A DNA stretch of 64,000 nt, taken from NCBI GenBank assembly GCA_900073065.1, contig FJOG01000069.1, forward strand, positions 1 to 64,000, given 5' to 3'. Position numbers and translations under genes: made by a program. Under the pieces are notes generated by a model that saw only the letters and a list, made by a program, of their open reading frames with translations, was not told where the DNA came from and ran no database searches. This stretch comes from Phialocephala subalpina (lineage: Eukaryota; Ascomycota; Leotiomycetes; Helotiales; Mollisiaceae). Every line of letters starts with the position of its first letter. Within the stretch, counting starts at the first letter, position 1. Shown in pieces: positions 36,228 through 47,618 of the stretch.

Positions 36228-39200
36228 TCATATCTGTCTATTCAGAATTGATGTCCTTGGCCTCCACTTTGAAACGAACATCTGACCCGTGAACCATGAT
36301 TTGCCGTCGTAATTCTCTACATTCAAATACTTACTCATCTGCTTGTCTGGAAATCGGATTCAGTACGAGCTGCAAGGTTCGCATCGAGGAACATCGCTTA
36401 CCGGCCTCTGGAACGGATACCCGAAGTTTCAATACTAGTTCTTTTGACATTTCGTCCAAGTTTGGGGGCACCGGCTCATGAATAGAGAAAAATGGAATTC
36501 CCCTGCAAAAGTAATGGAAGTGTGCAAGCAATGTGTTACAAGTATATTCCCTCGAAGTATACCATTCGCTGGCAGGACATTGGCTTTTCTGCGCCCGAGT
36601 CAGCATGAGTTTATGCCTTCAGTTCTATTCTTACGTTGGAATGTTTGATGAGACAAGGGCGGTTATGCCGATTCATTTGGAGGTCACAGTTATATAAAAT
36701 AACGAATATGGTCGAGAATACCGTAGACCAACTGTGTTTGCCTCTTCTCTCGATAGCTTCTCGAAGCCCCATAAGAATTTCCTTCTGATAGTGATTAAGA
36801 ATCTGAGTTTGCACGATGGCCTCAAGCTGGTAGCGCAGGATCGGTGGCATATAGAGTGGACCGTTAACAACATGGGGCTGGGAGATGTGCCAACCATCTT
36901 GTAGGCTACGGGCACCGGTCCAGAGCCTCAACGCATGGAGAGCTAAACTTCTGGCCTAGATAGCTGTAAGCAGAGTATAAAGACCATGAAAGTACAGATT
37001 GTCACTTGCCTCGGTGTCCTTGACCCCCTCTCGAGCAGCTTGAAAACAAAGCCTTGCAGTTTGATCGATTGAATCAAGTGTACCTTCGAAATAGGCATCG
37101 AGGCATTCGTCAATCCAAGAGGCCGCTGCAGGTGTTGCTTGCTCTAGGCTTTCAATGCCTAAAGTGTTCAAGAGAACGACCTCAGGTCTGACATCTTCGA
37201 CTTGATCGTCCAGCGTGAGTGCCTGCATTTTGATGCTTAACGGCGGTCCATATGATGTTTTCAAAGCCAACGTCATAGCATATTTGTCGTCTAATGAAGG
37301 GATCTGTCTTGAAATCTCGAAACGCTCTTTAGGTCTTAATGAATCCGCCCAGTCTAGCACAGTACATTTGTACTGATTTAACTGGCACTCTGTGATATTG
37401 GATCGAAGGCAGGGCAACCTGGGTATGGTAGGTGAGCTAGCTTGGCGTCTTAAACAGCGGCCACCGGGGTCAGAGTCGCTAGTCCTGCACTTTGATGACC
37501 TAGATTAGCTCGACAATGGCGACGAGTCACAGCACACATACCACGGTTTTGTATATTTTGCAGTTGATGCAGGCATGGAGTTTCCTTGTTCGCGCTGTTC
37601 GCGCTCTTGCTTCGGTTATGAAAGGTCGTCGTCGTTTAGACCTCTTCTGCAGGACCTGTGATGGAACGCATGTCGTCGACGGTATGGAGGTTTCGGCCCC
37701 TCGTGCACCTTGACCCATGTCGTTAAATAGACCAGCAGAGAAGTTCAACGAGAATATTTCGTCAATATCACTGGAAGATTCCAGAGCAGGTAACTTGATG
37801 CCAATTCCAGAGGAAAGTAATCCATCCTGAGGTGATTCTTCCCACACATGATCAGACCCGAAGGATTCTGTTAACCATGTCATGTTTCCCAAAGGTGTCA
37901 AATCGTCCAAAATGTTCACCGGCGTTTCCTCCTGATTCTGCCTGCCGCTAGGGATTGTCTGGGATCCAGGATTATGAGAAGACAGGAGATGAGGGTCAAA
38001 ATCCTTAGCTGGTATTTGCTCTTTGGGAGTACCCACTGCCTCATAATCCAAGTTGACACCAGATCCTCTATTCCGACGGTTGAGGTAGGCTCGTACAGTC
38101 TCGTGAATCAACTTCACCTCCCCATGCGGCGTAGTCTTTGTCTCCACAACTTCAACAAGACCACCAGTCTTGGCTCGAAGCCTGTTTTCAAATGACGCGC
38201 AGGAGAACGAGTCATCCAACGATGGTCTTCCTAGAGAGAGTTGGACAACCGTAAAGAATTCCAAAAGCGTGAGAGACCGATATGTGAAATATGCAATCTG
38301 TAACATGATAGCTGTTTCCTCACTACTTCCACATGCTAGGACTGTTCTTTTGATGATGCGAGCATAGATCTCCTCGAGCTCGTCGGGTAAAGCTTGCAGC
38401 CTTGCCCATATCTCCTCTTCCTCGTCGCCTTCAGCCAGCCCCACGAGGACCTCATCGACAGCAAATCTGGCCCACAAGAATACACCCTGGGATCTTTTCC
38501 GGATCAGTTCACCAAATTGTGCCAAGACACTTCTGAAGGAACTCGGGCTATGGGGGTCTTGGGTTACTATCTTGAGCCTGAGATGGATGTAGCTCTTGAT
38601 TCCATTGTCATTTTGATGCTGGAGCTTGAAACCACAAGAAGAATTGAAAGCAGCGACGATCAAAGGATGCGGTCGACTGGCGATGCAGATTTTGACGCGA
38701 CGCTCGACGTTGTCAAGACTGGCGAGAGCTTGAAAAAACTCAACCATGTCCAGCATGTTTCTGCCGGTTCCCTCTAGCTCGTCAACCCCGTCTATGAGAA
38801 TTAGAATATTCGTGGAACATTGTCGCAGAGCGCTCAAAAGGGCTTGCCGAAGGTTGTTGGTGCTCCAGAAAAATTCTTGTTGTGTTTTGGGCTGCAGCAT
38901 TGCAATCGGATCGTGGCCAAATTCTGCGACATGTGCAGATAACTCAGGAATTTCTAACGTCAGTTGAGTCAGAAACGATCTCAGCAACCCTTCGAAACTA
39001 TTCGAAATGCCACTACGAGCTCTGAAGTCAAAAAAGAATCGTATAATGATTGAATGCCGGCAATGAGCTCCAGTCAGAAACTTCCTTGTTCGACGATGTT
39101 GTTTCAAATAGTTCATCAAGGTCGATTTCCCGCTTCCAGGCTTGCCTTGGATCCAGAAGATTCCTGTGCCATTGGAGAGCCACTGCGAAAAACTGGAAGG

Positions 39201-40426
39201 ACTCGTTGTTAATGACCAAACCCAGTCGAGGGTGTTGACATTGGCGTCAACAAGTTGGGCCTCTCTTGCTAGCATTTCGCCATAGTTCAAGCTGCGCAGC
39301 AGGCCTGTAATTGTCAATCAAGTATTCTTGTTCCTAATAGTGCAGATACGTATAATGTATCAACATCCAGACGAACCTTGCCTCGTGTTTTCCTCCGTAA
39401 GGACTCCACCTTGTGTCTCGACGCAGAATTCCAAGCCGTCTCGAAATCGACTATATCCACCATCTTCTTTCCCCACAAATCGGCACATGTTCATGTGATT
39501 CTTTTCAATATAGTCCTGGTGTTCAAACTTTCGAGAACCGAACGAAGCCGAAGAATCTGGCACAACCTAACAAATGTAAGCGTGGTTTAGAAACTAGAAG
39601 AACAAGCTAATAATACCTTGCTATTGAAGATCGGTAGCCCCGTCTTCCCTGCAGACTCAAGCAAGCTGCAGACTTTGAGCTTTCCTTCGTCGGCTATGTC
39701 TTGAAAGTCTCTTGCCAGCTTGTCCAGCAGCTCGCTATCAGGCTCCAACGTACGGATGATCTTGTCGTTCGTATCGAATGCAGCACTGGCAATAGACCTG
39801 AGAAGTAGACCCCATTTAGCATCATTCGACCCCTTATGTGGAGTGCCGAAGAAGACGACGCCTTGAGTAGACTTGTAAACGTCAATTTTAGGCGAGTCGG
39901 GCCCATGTTTCTTAGACTCCACTAGCGCTTCTTTCACCAGAAGACCCCCTAAACTATGTGCCACAAACACAATCGCCCGACCACTGGCTTTGGAGCGGCG
40001 ACGCTCTCCGACGACTCTGTTCAACAGTCCCTCTCCCAGCTGTGACAGATTCAACTTGTTGGCGGGGCCTTTGAAGTAGTGGCTAACATGCGAGTCGTAC
40101 CCGTAAGTCAGGATTCGAAGATTCGTGTAGTCGTCGGGTAGAAGGTCTGCGGGCCAGAATATCGCATCTGATGCTTCACCGGACTCGCCGCGTTTCCTCT
40201 TCCCTAGGCCAAAGAAAGAAAGCTTTCCAGTGGCCGCATCTGCGTGTGCTTGCCATGTCTTTCGCGGATGTCCTTGCAAGCCGTGCACGAAAATGATATC
40301 TGCTACAATTGGCCCTGCCTCCGCTGAGGGCGTGTAAAGGACCGTGATATCGTTGTCTCGAACTTGAACTCGGGTTCGTTGGCAGGATGGTTCGGGGGCC
40401 AAGGCTGGTTCTGCCACTGACTCCAT
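36228..40426 (-). CDS. alpha/beta hydrolase-NACHT-Zn2Cys6 regulator chimera
   Basis: Seven exons: 39617-40426, 39377-39566, 37542-39304, 37010-37489, 36635-36955, 36402-36588 and 36228-36346. All phases agree and the product has about 1289 residues. Residues 1-270 are a SesB-like serine hydrolase (FVHGLQGHPRKTW, VAHSLGG, FFGTPHKGS). Residues about 380-745 are a NACHT NTPase: Walker A GKPGSGKST (387-395), Walker B ILILIDGVDEL (about 500-510), CIASRPHP, and LIHETVRAYL at its end. No WD40, ankyrin or TPR repeats follow. Instead an acidic linker leads, in the same open exon, to a basic stretch and ACINC (Cys 912, 915), then C922, C933 and C948 of a Zn2Cys6-type cluster whose fifth ligand is Arg936. 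The remaining 340 residues match the helical C-terminal region of a fungal Zn2Cys6 regulator family. Intron 4 is GC-AG. A 69-bp 5' intron could add a short first exon (ATG near 40540). Whether one polypeptide is made needs RNA evidence. Confidence 0.8.
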
Positions 40427-41345
40427 AAGATCGAATTCGGACAATAGAGCACTAGGGGTAGTAGCAGAGGAGGCAGTAGTGAGGGGTAGGTAATTCGAAG
40501 AAACAACGACGCCAGCACTCACTGGCCTCGTTCCATTAGATGAGTCTCTGGAGCCTTACCACAGTCGGGCGCTGGCTGGGGCTGAATTTAGTTCGTGACT
40601 TAGGCCAATTGAAAACATCTATGACGAATCATTCGAAAGGAAGGCGGAGCCTCCTCGATAATCCAAAACCATCGTTTGTACCGCCAGTTGCAATCACCCA
40701 AGCTTCTTTTACTTCCATAATACAATACATCTGGAACAATGTCCCTTTGTATGACGACAATTTAGCAATTGGTACAGAATCACTGCGAGGCTCGCTGGAG
40801 ACCTCCCGAACAAGATAATCTATTGACGGTAGGGGAACTCGATATCGCTTCAAGAGTCGATCGATGAGTCCCGAGACCGTTACACCTTTCAGTTGTTGTG
40901 TCGAGAGAGAGGATGGAGATGCAACTTTGATGAAGTCGAGAATTCGAAGATTTCTTTAGGAGATGCGGGTGCTGTGGCTCGTGCAGTCCGAAAGTGGGCC
41001 TCCGAAGCGGCACAGCCACTGTTTCCGTAACCCAGAGCCACTTCTCATATCGGATTCTTCTCTTCCCTTTTCCACGCGTTCCAAGAGCTCAGACCTGGAT
41101 ACCCGCTCGTATAATGAGTCCTCGTAAGCAGCCCAGGCCGGCCGGCCGGCCGCGACATAGATTTCGGCGAAAGAAAGGGGGCTCTCCTGAAAAATGAAGA
41201 TAACGGCCGGATGAACAGGAATCCCGTGATGACCAGAGGAAGTCCATGAATAGACTCAGAAGTTGGAGATATCCTATATCATTTCTTACTCGTCGCTCTT
41301 TTACCATTCTAGCATTGAGGAGAAATCCATCAATTGACCTTGATC
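40427..41345. other. divergent intergenic region
   Basis: About 920 bp between the start of the NACHT chimera (minus strand) and the acetyltransferase (plus strand). A possible short upstream exon of the chimera (ATG GAA CGA GGC CA, then a GTGAGT donor) lies near 40528-40541. A GGCCGGCCGGCC repeat is near 41134-41150. No other gene is visible. Confidence 0.4.
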
Positions 41346-43005
41346 ATGACAGCAACAACAGCAGAAGATGCGCCCTTGAGGCCTACTGGTACTTCCAAGC
41401 ACCTTTTTTACGAACACTACACTGACAAAATATACAGGTGCCATGGAGAGATTCAATATCATCAGAAACCATCTGAATTTCTACAACAATATCCAAGTCT
41501 CAGCAACCTACAGTCTCCCTAGCTCCTTCGTCTCAACTCATGGCCTCCTTCCAATCATCTTTTCAGCCCTCACCGAGAACCTGAAAATGCAACCCATCCT
41601 CAACGTCAAGATCGAGGACAGCGGTGTCCGAGAACCAAAATGGATGTGTCTTCCAACGATCGATCTCGGCAAAACAGTCAAGGTCATCGAGCAAGATATC
41701 TCAAAGTCACATGATAACTGGATCACCACTGGCCACCTCCAGCGAACGGATCGAGATCCTACGCTGCCATTATGGAGAATCATCGTCGCTGTTCCTCCTT
41801 CGTCTGCTCAGAAACCGGAGTCAGAAACAACATCATTCGCGTTAGCATTCTACTGTCATCACGGAATTGCGGATGGTCTCTCAGCAGGAGCATTCCACCT
41901 CACCTTCCTCTCCGCTCTCAACAAGCTCATCTCGAATCCATCCTTCATCTCTCCCGATTCAGTTGTTTCGACACCCAAAATTCCGCTAGTACCAAGCCTA
42001 GAGCAGAAAACCAACCTCCCAGTCAGCGTCTGGTACGCAACAAAAATGATCTTCGCAGCCTTTGTCTACTCGCCCTCCTCGCCTTTGACATGGTCCGGAC
42101 CTCCCATCCAAAAAGAACCACCAACCGTCCCACCAACCAGCAGTCTCATCTCGTTCTCCATTCCCAGCAGCGATGTGCAGAAACTGGTAACAAAATGCCG
42201 AGAACAAAAAACAACCCTCACATGTCTAGTTTCCGTCCTCGCCGCCCGCCACCTAGCAACCATCCACCCCTCCCACAAACGCTTCACAGGCTCAATCCCC
42301 TTTTCCTTCAGAAAGTTCACGGGCCATGCACCTCTAGATATGGGATGTTACACCTCTCTCTGCGCTCCTCAGTACTCATCCGAGACAACAACACCTGCTG
42401 GATACATATCCTGCCTATCTTCCTCTAACCCCTTAGTCAAAAAACAAGACGAAGAATTACTTTGGGATAGTGCTAGAAAATGTAGGCAAGTTATCGAAGA
42501 GAACACGAAGGAGATTAGGAATCAAGCTGTTAATATGTTGAAATTTGTTCCGGATCTTAGGGGCTTCTTTTTGGGGAAGTTGGGTGGGAAGAGGGAGCAT
42601 GCTTATGAGGTTACTAATATTGGGGTTCTAGATGGTGGTTTAGGAGCCGGAAAAGAGGGAGGAAAGGGGAAAGCGACGTTTAGTAAGGCGACGTTTAGTA
42701 AGGCGACGTTCTCGACGGCTCTTTGTACGTATGGTGATCCGCATTGTGTCTCGATGGTCACGGTCAGGGGCGGGGATATGACGGTTGGGATTAATTGGAT
42801 TGAGGCAGTCACACCTGGTGAGGAAGCGAGGGGGTTGAAAGATTTCTTGGAGGGGCAATTGAGAGAGATGGCGGAGAACTTTGTTCCTGGACGGAACGTC
42901 TATGTTAGCGGTAGGGAGGAATCGCATAGTGCAGGCTCGGGTATGAGAGTGTGGATTGGTGCGGGGTTGGTTGTTGTTGCTGCTGGGGTATGGATGTCGT
43001 TGTAG
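41346..43005 (+). CDS. alcohol O-acetyltransferase (AATase family)
   Basis: Two exons: 41346-41388 and 41438-43005, with a 49-bp intron. The product has 536 residues. The splice gives APLRPTG/AMERFNIIRNHL, the normal opening of fungal alcohol acetyltransferases. The catalytic HHxxxDG motif is HHGIADG at about 155-161. GYISCLSS-type and NIGVLDGG blocks follow in the C-terminal half, matching the BAHD-like fold (Atf1 family). The family transfers acetyl from acetyl-CoA to alcohols or related hydroxyl/amine groups. A C-terminal hydrophobic segment (VWIGAGLVVVAAGVWMSL) probably anchors it in a membrane. Near residue 440 three tandem 15-bp units encode KATFS, KATFS, KATFS. Confidence 0.88.
42670..42714 (+). 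repeat. in-frame tandem repeat of three 15-bp units
   Basis: Three consecutive units (AAAGCGACGTTTAGT, AAGGCGACGTTTAGT, AAGGCGACGTTCTCG) encode KATFS three times inside the alcohol acetyltransferase. The length is a multiple of three, so the frame is kept. Confidence 0.9.
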
Positions 43006-43430
43006 AATGTAGGATGAGACGAGAGTAGTGTTGTCGAGGCTCAGGCTTTTTGGTAGGTTTTCCCACCCAAATTTTCAATCCGCACTTGCTTTATCCGACT
43101 GTGAGAAATAGCGAACTCAGGAGGCACACCTAAGCGAGCCGACGATGATATCTCCTCCACATACCGTTCCCCACATTTTCTTCCAGGTCCTCCCCCGCAT
43201 CACCATCATGGAAAATGTTTTTGCTCACGCTTTTGTTTAACTTGGTGCTCACGTGGTCATCTCAACGCTATGATGCGGGTCGAGAGGAGAGTTCCTGCTG
43301 GTTCCTAGATCCACCTCTCTTTCGCGCGAATCATAGTGAGCCGAGAGAGGAGTTCCTAGATCCCCTCTCCTCCGTGCGACATTGTCTATAAACTAATCGT
43401 GATTCCCCGTCATGCCCGCTCATCAGCCTG
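43006..43430. other. intergenic, inverted and direct short repeats
   Basis: Between the acetyltransferase and the hAT element. The word GTTCCTAGATCC occurs twice (about 43300 and 43351), each flanked by GAGAGGAG and CCTCTC arms that could pair. No gene is seen. Confidence 0.5.
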
Positions 43431-44204
43431 CAGAGAATCCAATCAGTCAGTCAGTCAGTCATCAGCTGAGGGTAAACCCTCAACTGAATGACTGATCACA
43501 AAGGGCTCAACTGATTGACTGAAACTGATCAACTGATCAGTCACTGATCAGTTAAAAACGTGATCAAAAAGTCACGTTACACTAACAAAAACTTGAAGAT
43601 ATACTCGCAAAATTTAATAGTTTATCTATTCTTTAAACTCCTCTAAGTATAATAGATCTCTATAGTATAGAAGGGCAATAAATGAGCGCCTAACTGTAGG
43701 TTACTTCGTCTTAGCTAGTGAGCTGGACTAATTCGATAATCGTCGCGCAGAGTTAGCTATACGTAGAATAAGCCTGTAAATAGAGTAGGCAAAGATGCTT
43801 GATTGTTTTCAGAGAGTAAAGAGCTCCTTATGTACTGGGGAGCACGTGGCTAGCACAAACCCCCGAAACTACCTAATACAAACAAGGATTTTTGAGAAAC
43901 TCATATGACCCTGCCACAATAGCTATAACTGTAAGCATTGTTAAGGCATTTCGGAACGATTTTCAAGTCTTAAGATCTAGAGATTTGCTCTTAAATTCTT
44001 TACTTTTTAGATAACTTTAGCCTTAAAATAGCTACATTTGTACCTAAAAATAGGGTATTCCGAGGCTCACCAACTGATCAGTCACTGATCAGTCGGCCTA
44101 ATGGCCAGCTGAATGACTGATATAAATTAAAATGGTCAACTGAATGACTGAGACTGATCACTGATCAGTCAGTTGATCAGTCGACTGACTGATTGGACTC
44201 TCTG
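43431..44204. mobile_element. non-autonomous hAT-type element with 8-bp TSD
   Basis: A 774-bp element. The left end starts CAGAGAATCCAATCAGTCAG; the right end is the reverse complement of CAGAGAGTCCAATCAGTCAG. The terminal repeats are thus about 22 bp with one mismatch. The element is flanked by a perfect 8-bp target duplication TCAGCCTG (43423-43430 and 44205-44212). An 8-bp duplication and ends beginning CAG are hAT hallmarks. Inside both ends are many CTGATCAGT/ACTGAC subterminal motifs, and a 22-bp exact direct repeat at 43531-43552 and 44072-44093. No transposase frame is present, so it depends on a helper. The interior (43801-43920) matches the left edge of the window. The insertion ends 43 bp before the beta-galactosidase ATG. 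Confidence 0.88.
43801..43920 (+). repeat. internal hAT repeat matching window start
   Basis: This block shares ordered words with bases 90-190, including CTCCTTATGTACTGG and GCACGTGGCTAGCACAAAC, and is non-coding. It links the hAT-type element to a second diverged remnant in the window. Confidence 0.6.
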
Positions 44205-44247
44205 TCAGCCTGTCAATCCTTGTCTTGTTGCTACCCAAGGTTTCGTT

Positions 44248-47200
44248 ATGAAGTTTCTTTGTATTCTTTTCTTCGTGGCATTTCCCGCTCAAGCCTCGAC
44301 ATTGTCTATCAGAAGCAAAGCGCCCCATACCATAAGGGACAGTGATGGATTGCAAAATATCGTACATCCTCTAGGAGTCGCGTTGAATACCAAGAAATTT
44401 CCCAACCGTTCAAGCGGCTAACTCTTTCACAGGTGACCTGGGATGAGCACTCCTTGTTCGTACATGGAGAACGTGTCTTCCTGTTCTCCGGAGAATTCCA
44501 TCCTTTTCGTCTTCCCGTTGCCGGTTTGTATATCGATGTGTTCCAGAAGATCAAGGCTTTGGGCTTTAACGCTGTCTCGTTCTATACATTTTGGCCACTG
44601 CTGGAAGGCGAACCAGGCGTCTACCGCGCCGATGGTATCTTTGATCTCCAGCCTTTCTTTGATGCTGCAACGTATGCAGGAATATGGCTTATAGCTCGTC
44701 CAGGACCAGTAAATCAATTCACGACAAAATGTGAAGAAAATTACTGACTATTGGCAGTACATTAACTCTGAAGCTACTGGCGGCGGGCTTCCCGGATGGC
44801 TTCAACGCATCACAGGGCAATTGAGAACTACGGACCCATCATACTTGAATGCTACCAACAATTATATGGCACACATGGGGGCTACCATAGCGAAAGCGCA
44901 AATTACCAATGGGGGTCCAATCATCCTGACAAAAGTTGGGAACGAGTATTCAATCGATCCCGCTATGATTGCGAGCTTGACAGGCCTTCCGCAATCAAAT
45001 CTTCCAAATCCTAACATTAGTGTCGACGGAGGTTTCCCTGATCTGGCGTATATGGGCTATGTAAAGCAACAGCTCAGAAATGCTGGCGTTGTCGTTCCCC
45101 TTACGTTCAATGACGCCGGTATGTAATATTCTCAATTACCTCGAATCCCCGGCTGATCTGTCTCAGTGGCACTTGGTCACTTCGCACCCGGTTTCGCTGT
45201 CAATGGATCGACGGCGGGAGACGTCAACATCTACAGTCATGATTCCTACCCACTCGACTACACTTGTGACAACGCGGGTATTTGGTCATATGACTCTGTG
45301 CTATCGACACTTTACGAGGTGCATGAGGAGCAAAGCCCGACAACACCATATATGATCAGCGAGTTCGAGGGATCTGCTGGGGATGGCTGGGGAGGTTTCG
45401 GTTTCAATGTTTGCGCACAGAAACTCAACCAGGAATTTGAGCGCGTTTATTACAAAAACAACTTCGCAAATGGCATCAAGATCATAAATATATACATGGT
45501 TTGTAAGTATAATAATCTCATGGCATTTTATGAGGCTGACAAACGAAGATGGTGGCACAAATTGGGGGAATATAGGTTATCCTGGTAAGTAGTAATTCTG
45601 AATCATAGTTCGGGCTTTGCTAATCGATGACAGGTGGCTATACATCGTACGATGAAGGTGCCGCTATAAATGAGAGTCGAGAAATTACACGGGAGAAGTG
45701 GTCTGAATTAAAGCTTGAAGCCAACTTCATGAAAGTGACTCCAGCTTATCTGACAGCAACTCCTGGCGTGGGAGTCAATGGAACTTATACCAACAATGAT
45801 GCCATCTACACGACTCCTCTCTATGGGAATGGATCAGCAACGAACTTCTATATCGTCAGAAGTGCAGATCCGAATAGCACTGACACGAAGACCTATACTC
45901 TTCGCTTGCCGACCAGCAAAGGAATTGTTTCTATTCCACAAGGACCACAACTTGGCGGCACATTGACGTTAAGTGCTCGAGACTCCAAGTGGCACGTCAC
46001 CGACTACGATATTGGCGGCACGACGCTTCTTTACTCCACTGCGGAGATCTTCACGTGGAAGATTGTCGGGAACTATACAAACCTTGTTGTATATGGCGGC
46101 CCTGGTGAATTACACGAGCTTTCCATCATTACCGAAAGCGAAGCGGTCATAGTCGAGGGGAGTGATATTACGACCAAGTCCATCAATGGAACAGTGATTC
46201 TCAACTAGAAGTCGTCATCAACTCGTCGTGTAATCCAGGTTGGGACGTTATATGTGTACGTCCTTGATAGGAACCGGGCTGACAATTATTGGACTCCCGA
46301 TTGTTTGAACTCATCTGCGACGTAAGTGGCATTACTCTCTTCTGAACTATTGCTTGCTGACTTGCGAAGTTCAAGCTTGATCCTTGAAGCTGGTTACCTT
46401 GTCCGTTCTGCATGTGTACAAGAATCGGCTGTGCACATCGTTGGCGATTTGAACGCTACCGTCCCTTTGAAAGTCATTGGAGCTCCAGCCGGGACCAATG
46501 CCTTATACTTCAATGAGCAGCTGATAGATTTTACTACCTGTTCTACAGGAGAGCTATCCTCAACTCTTCAATATTCCAGCTCGAGCATCACTTTGCCCGA
46601 TCTATCTATCCTTGGTTGGAAATATCTCGATGATCTGCCGGAACTTCAGTCTTCTTACGATGACTCCACGTGGACCCCGGCTGATCATAACACTACAATC
46701 AATCCCACACTCTTGCAAACACCAACATCACTCTATAGCTCCGATTATGGGTATCATGCTGGTGTGTTGGTCTATCGCGGCCATTTCGTTGCAAATGGAA
46801 CCGAAAAATCCTTGTATATCTCAACACAGGGTGGTGCCTCGTTTTCTTCCAGCGTCTGGCTGAATTCGACATTTCTTGGCTCCTGGGTAGGGATTGCCAA
46901 TGTTGAATATGACAATTCAACCTATGATATGCCGAGTCTTACTGCGGGAGAGCCGTATGTATTCACTGTTGTCGTCGACAATAATGGCCTCGATTACGAT
47001 GTTTTAGTTGGTTCAGACTTCATGAAGAAGCCACGTGGAATCCTTGACTATGATCTTCCGGGTCATCCCAAGTCAGATGTCACCTGGAAATTGACTGGCA
47101 ATCTTGGAGGCGAGGAATACATCGACAAAGTCCGCGGACCGTTGAATGAAGGAGGACTGTTTGCAGAGCGACAAGGCTATACGCAACCTTCTCCACCAAG

Positions 47201-47618
47201 TCAGAATTGGACTGCGGGAAGTCCGACGGAAGGTCTTTCGGAAGCAGGTGTGGCGTTCTATTCTACATCTTTGCAACTGGATCTGCCAAGTGGATACGAT
47301 ATCCCTTTGAACTTCGAATTTGGAAATGCGACAGCTGGCGGGGCGGTACAAAACTATACTGCCTTGCTATGGGTCAATGGGTATCAATTTGGGAAGTACA
47401 AGAATATGCTTGGTCCCCAAACCTCGTTCCCTGTTCCCCAGGGTGTGTTGAACTATCAAGGTACCAATTGGTTGGGTGTTGAGTTGTGGGCTCATGATGC
47501 CGCTGGGGCAAGTTTGCTAGGCTTTCAACTGACAGCGGGTACACCGGTGCTTACGTCCTTGACAGCTCCTGCAAGTATTCCCCAGCCAGCATGGGTGCAA
47601 AGAGCAGGTTCATATTAA
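44248..47618 (+). pseudogene. GH35 beta-galactosidase interrupted by an in-frame TAG
   Basis: Seven exons: 44248-44361, 44433-44708, 44758-45118, 45167-45502, 45549-45584, 45634-46321 and 46370-47618. These give 1020 codons including the stop, the normal length for fungal LacA-type enzymes. A signal peptide (MKFLCILFFVAFPAQA) predicts secretion. GH35 blocks are intact: [41 protein letters not shown] (acid/base Glu), EFEGSAGDGWGG (nucleophile Glu) and YGGTNWGN. At codon 566 the frame has TAG (46206-46208) where relatives have a residue, probably Trp (TGG), between TVILN and STRRVIQVG. The downstream jelly-roll domains remain open in frame for about 450 codons, so the lesion is young, tolerated by readthrough, or an assembly error. 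The hAT element ends 43 bp before the ATG. Confidence 0.88.

Noticed and set aside
37440..38050. Treating the Zn2Cys6 regulator as an independent gene with its own start
   Set aside because: Not excluded, but the NACHT end, linker and first cluster cysteines lie in one exon with no stop, so the fused reading is simpler.
43440..44200. Repeated TGATCAGT/TCAGTCAG words as a CRISPR-like array
   Set aside because: Spacing is irregular, motifs are partly palindromic and lie inside a hAT element with TSD; the organism is a fungus.
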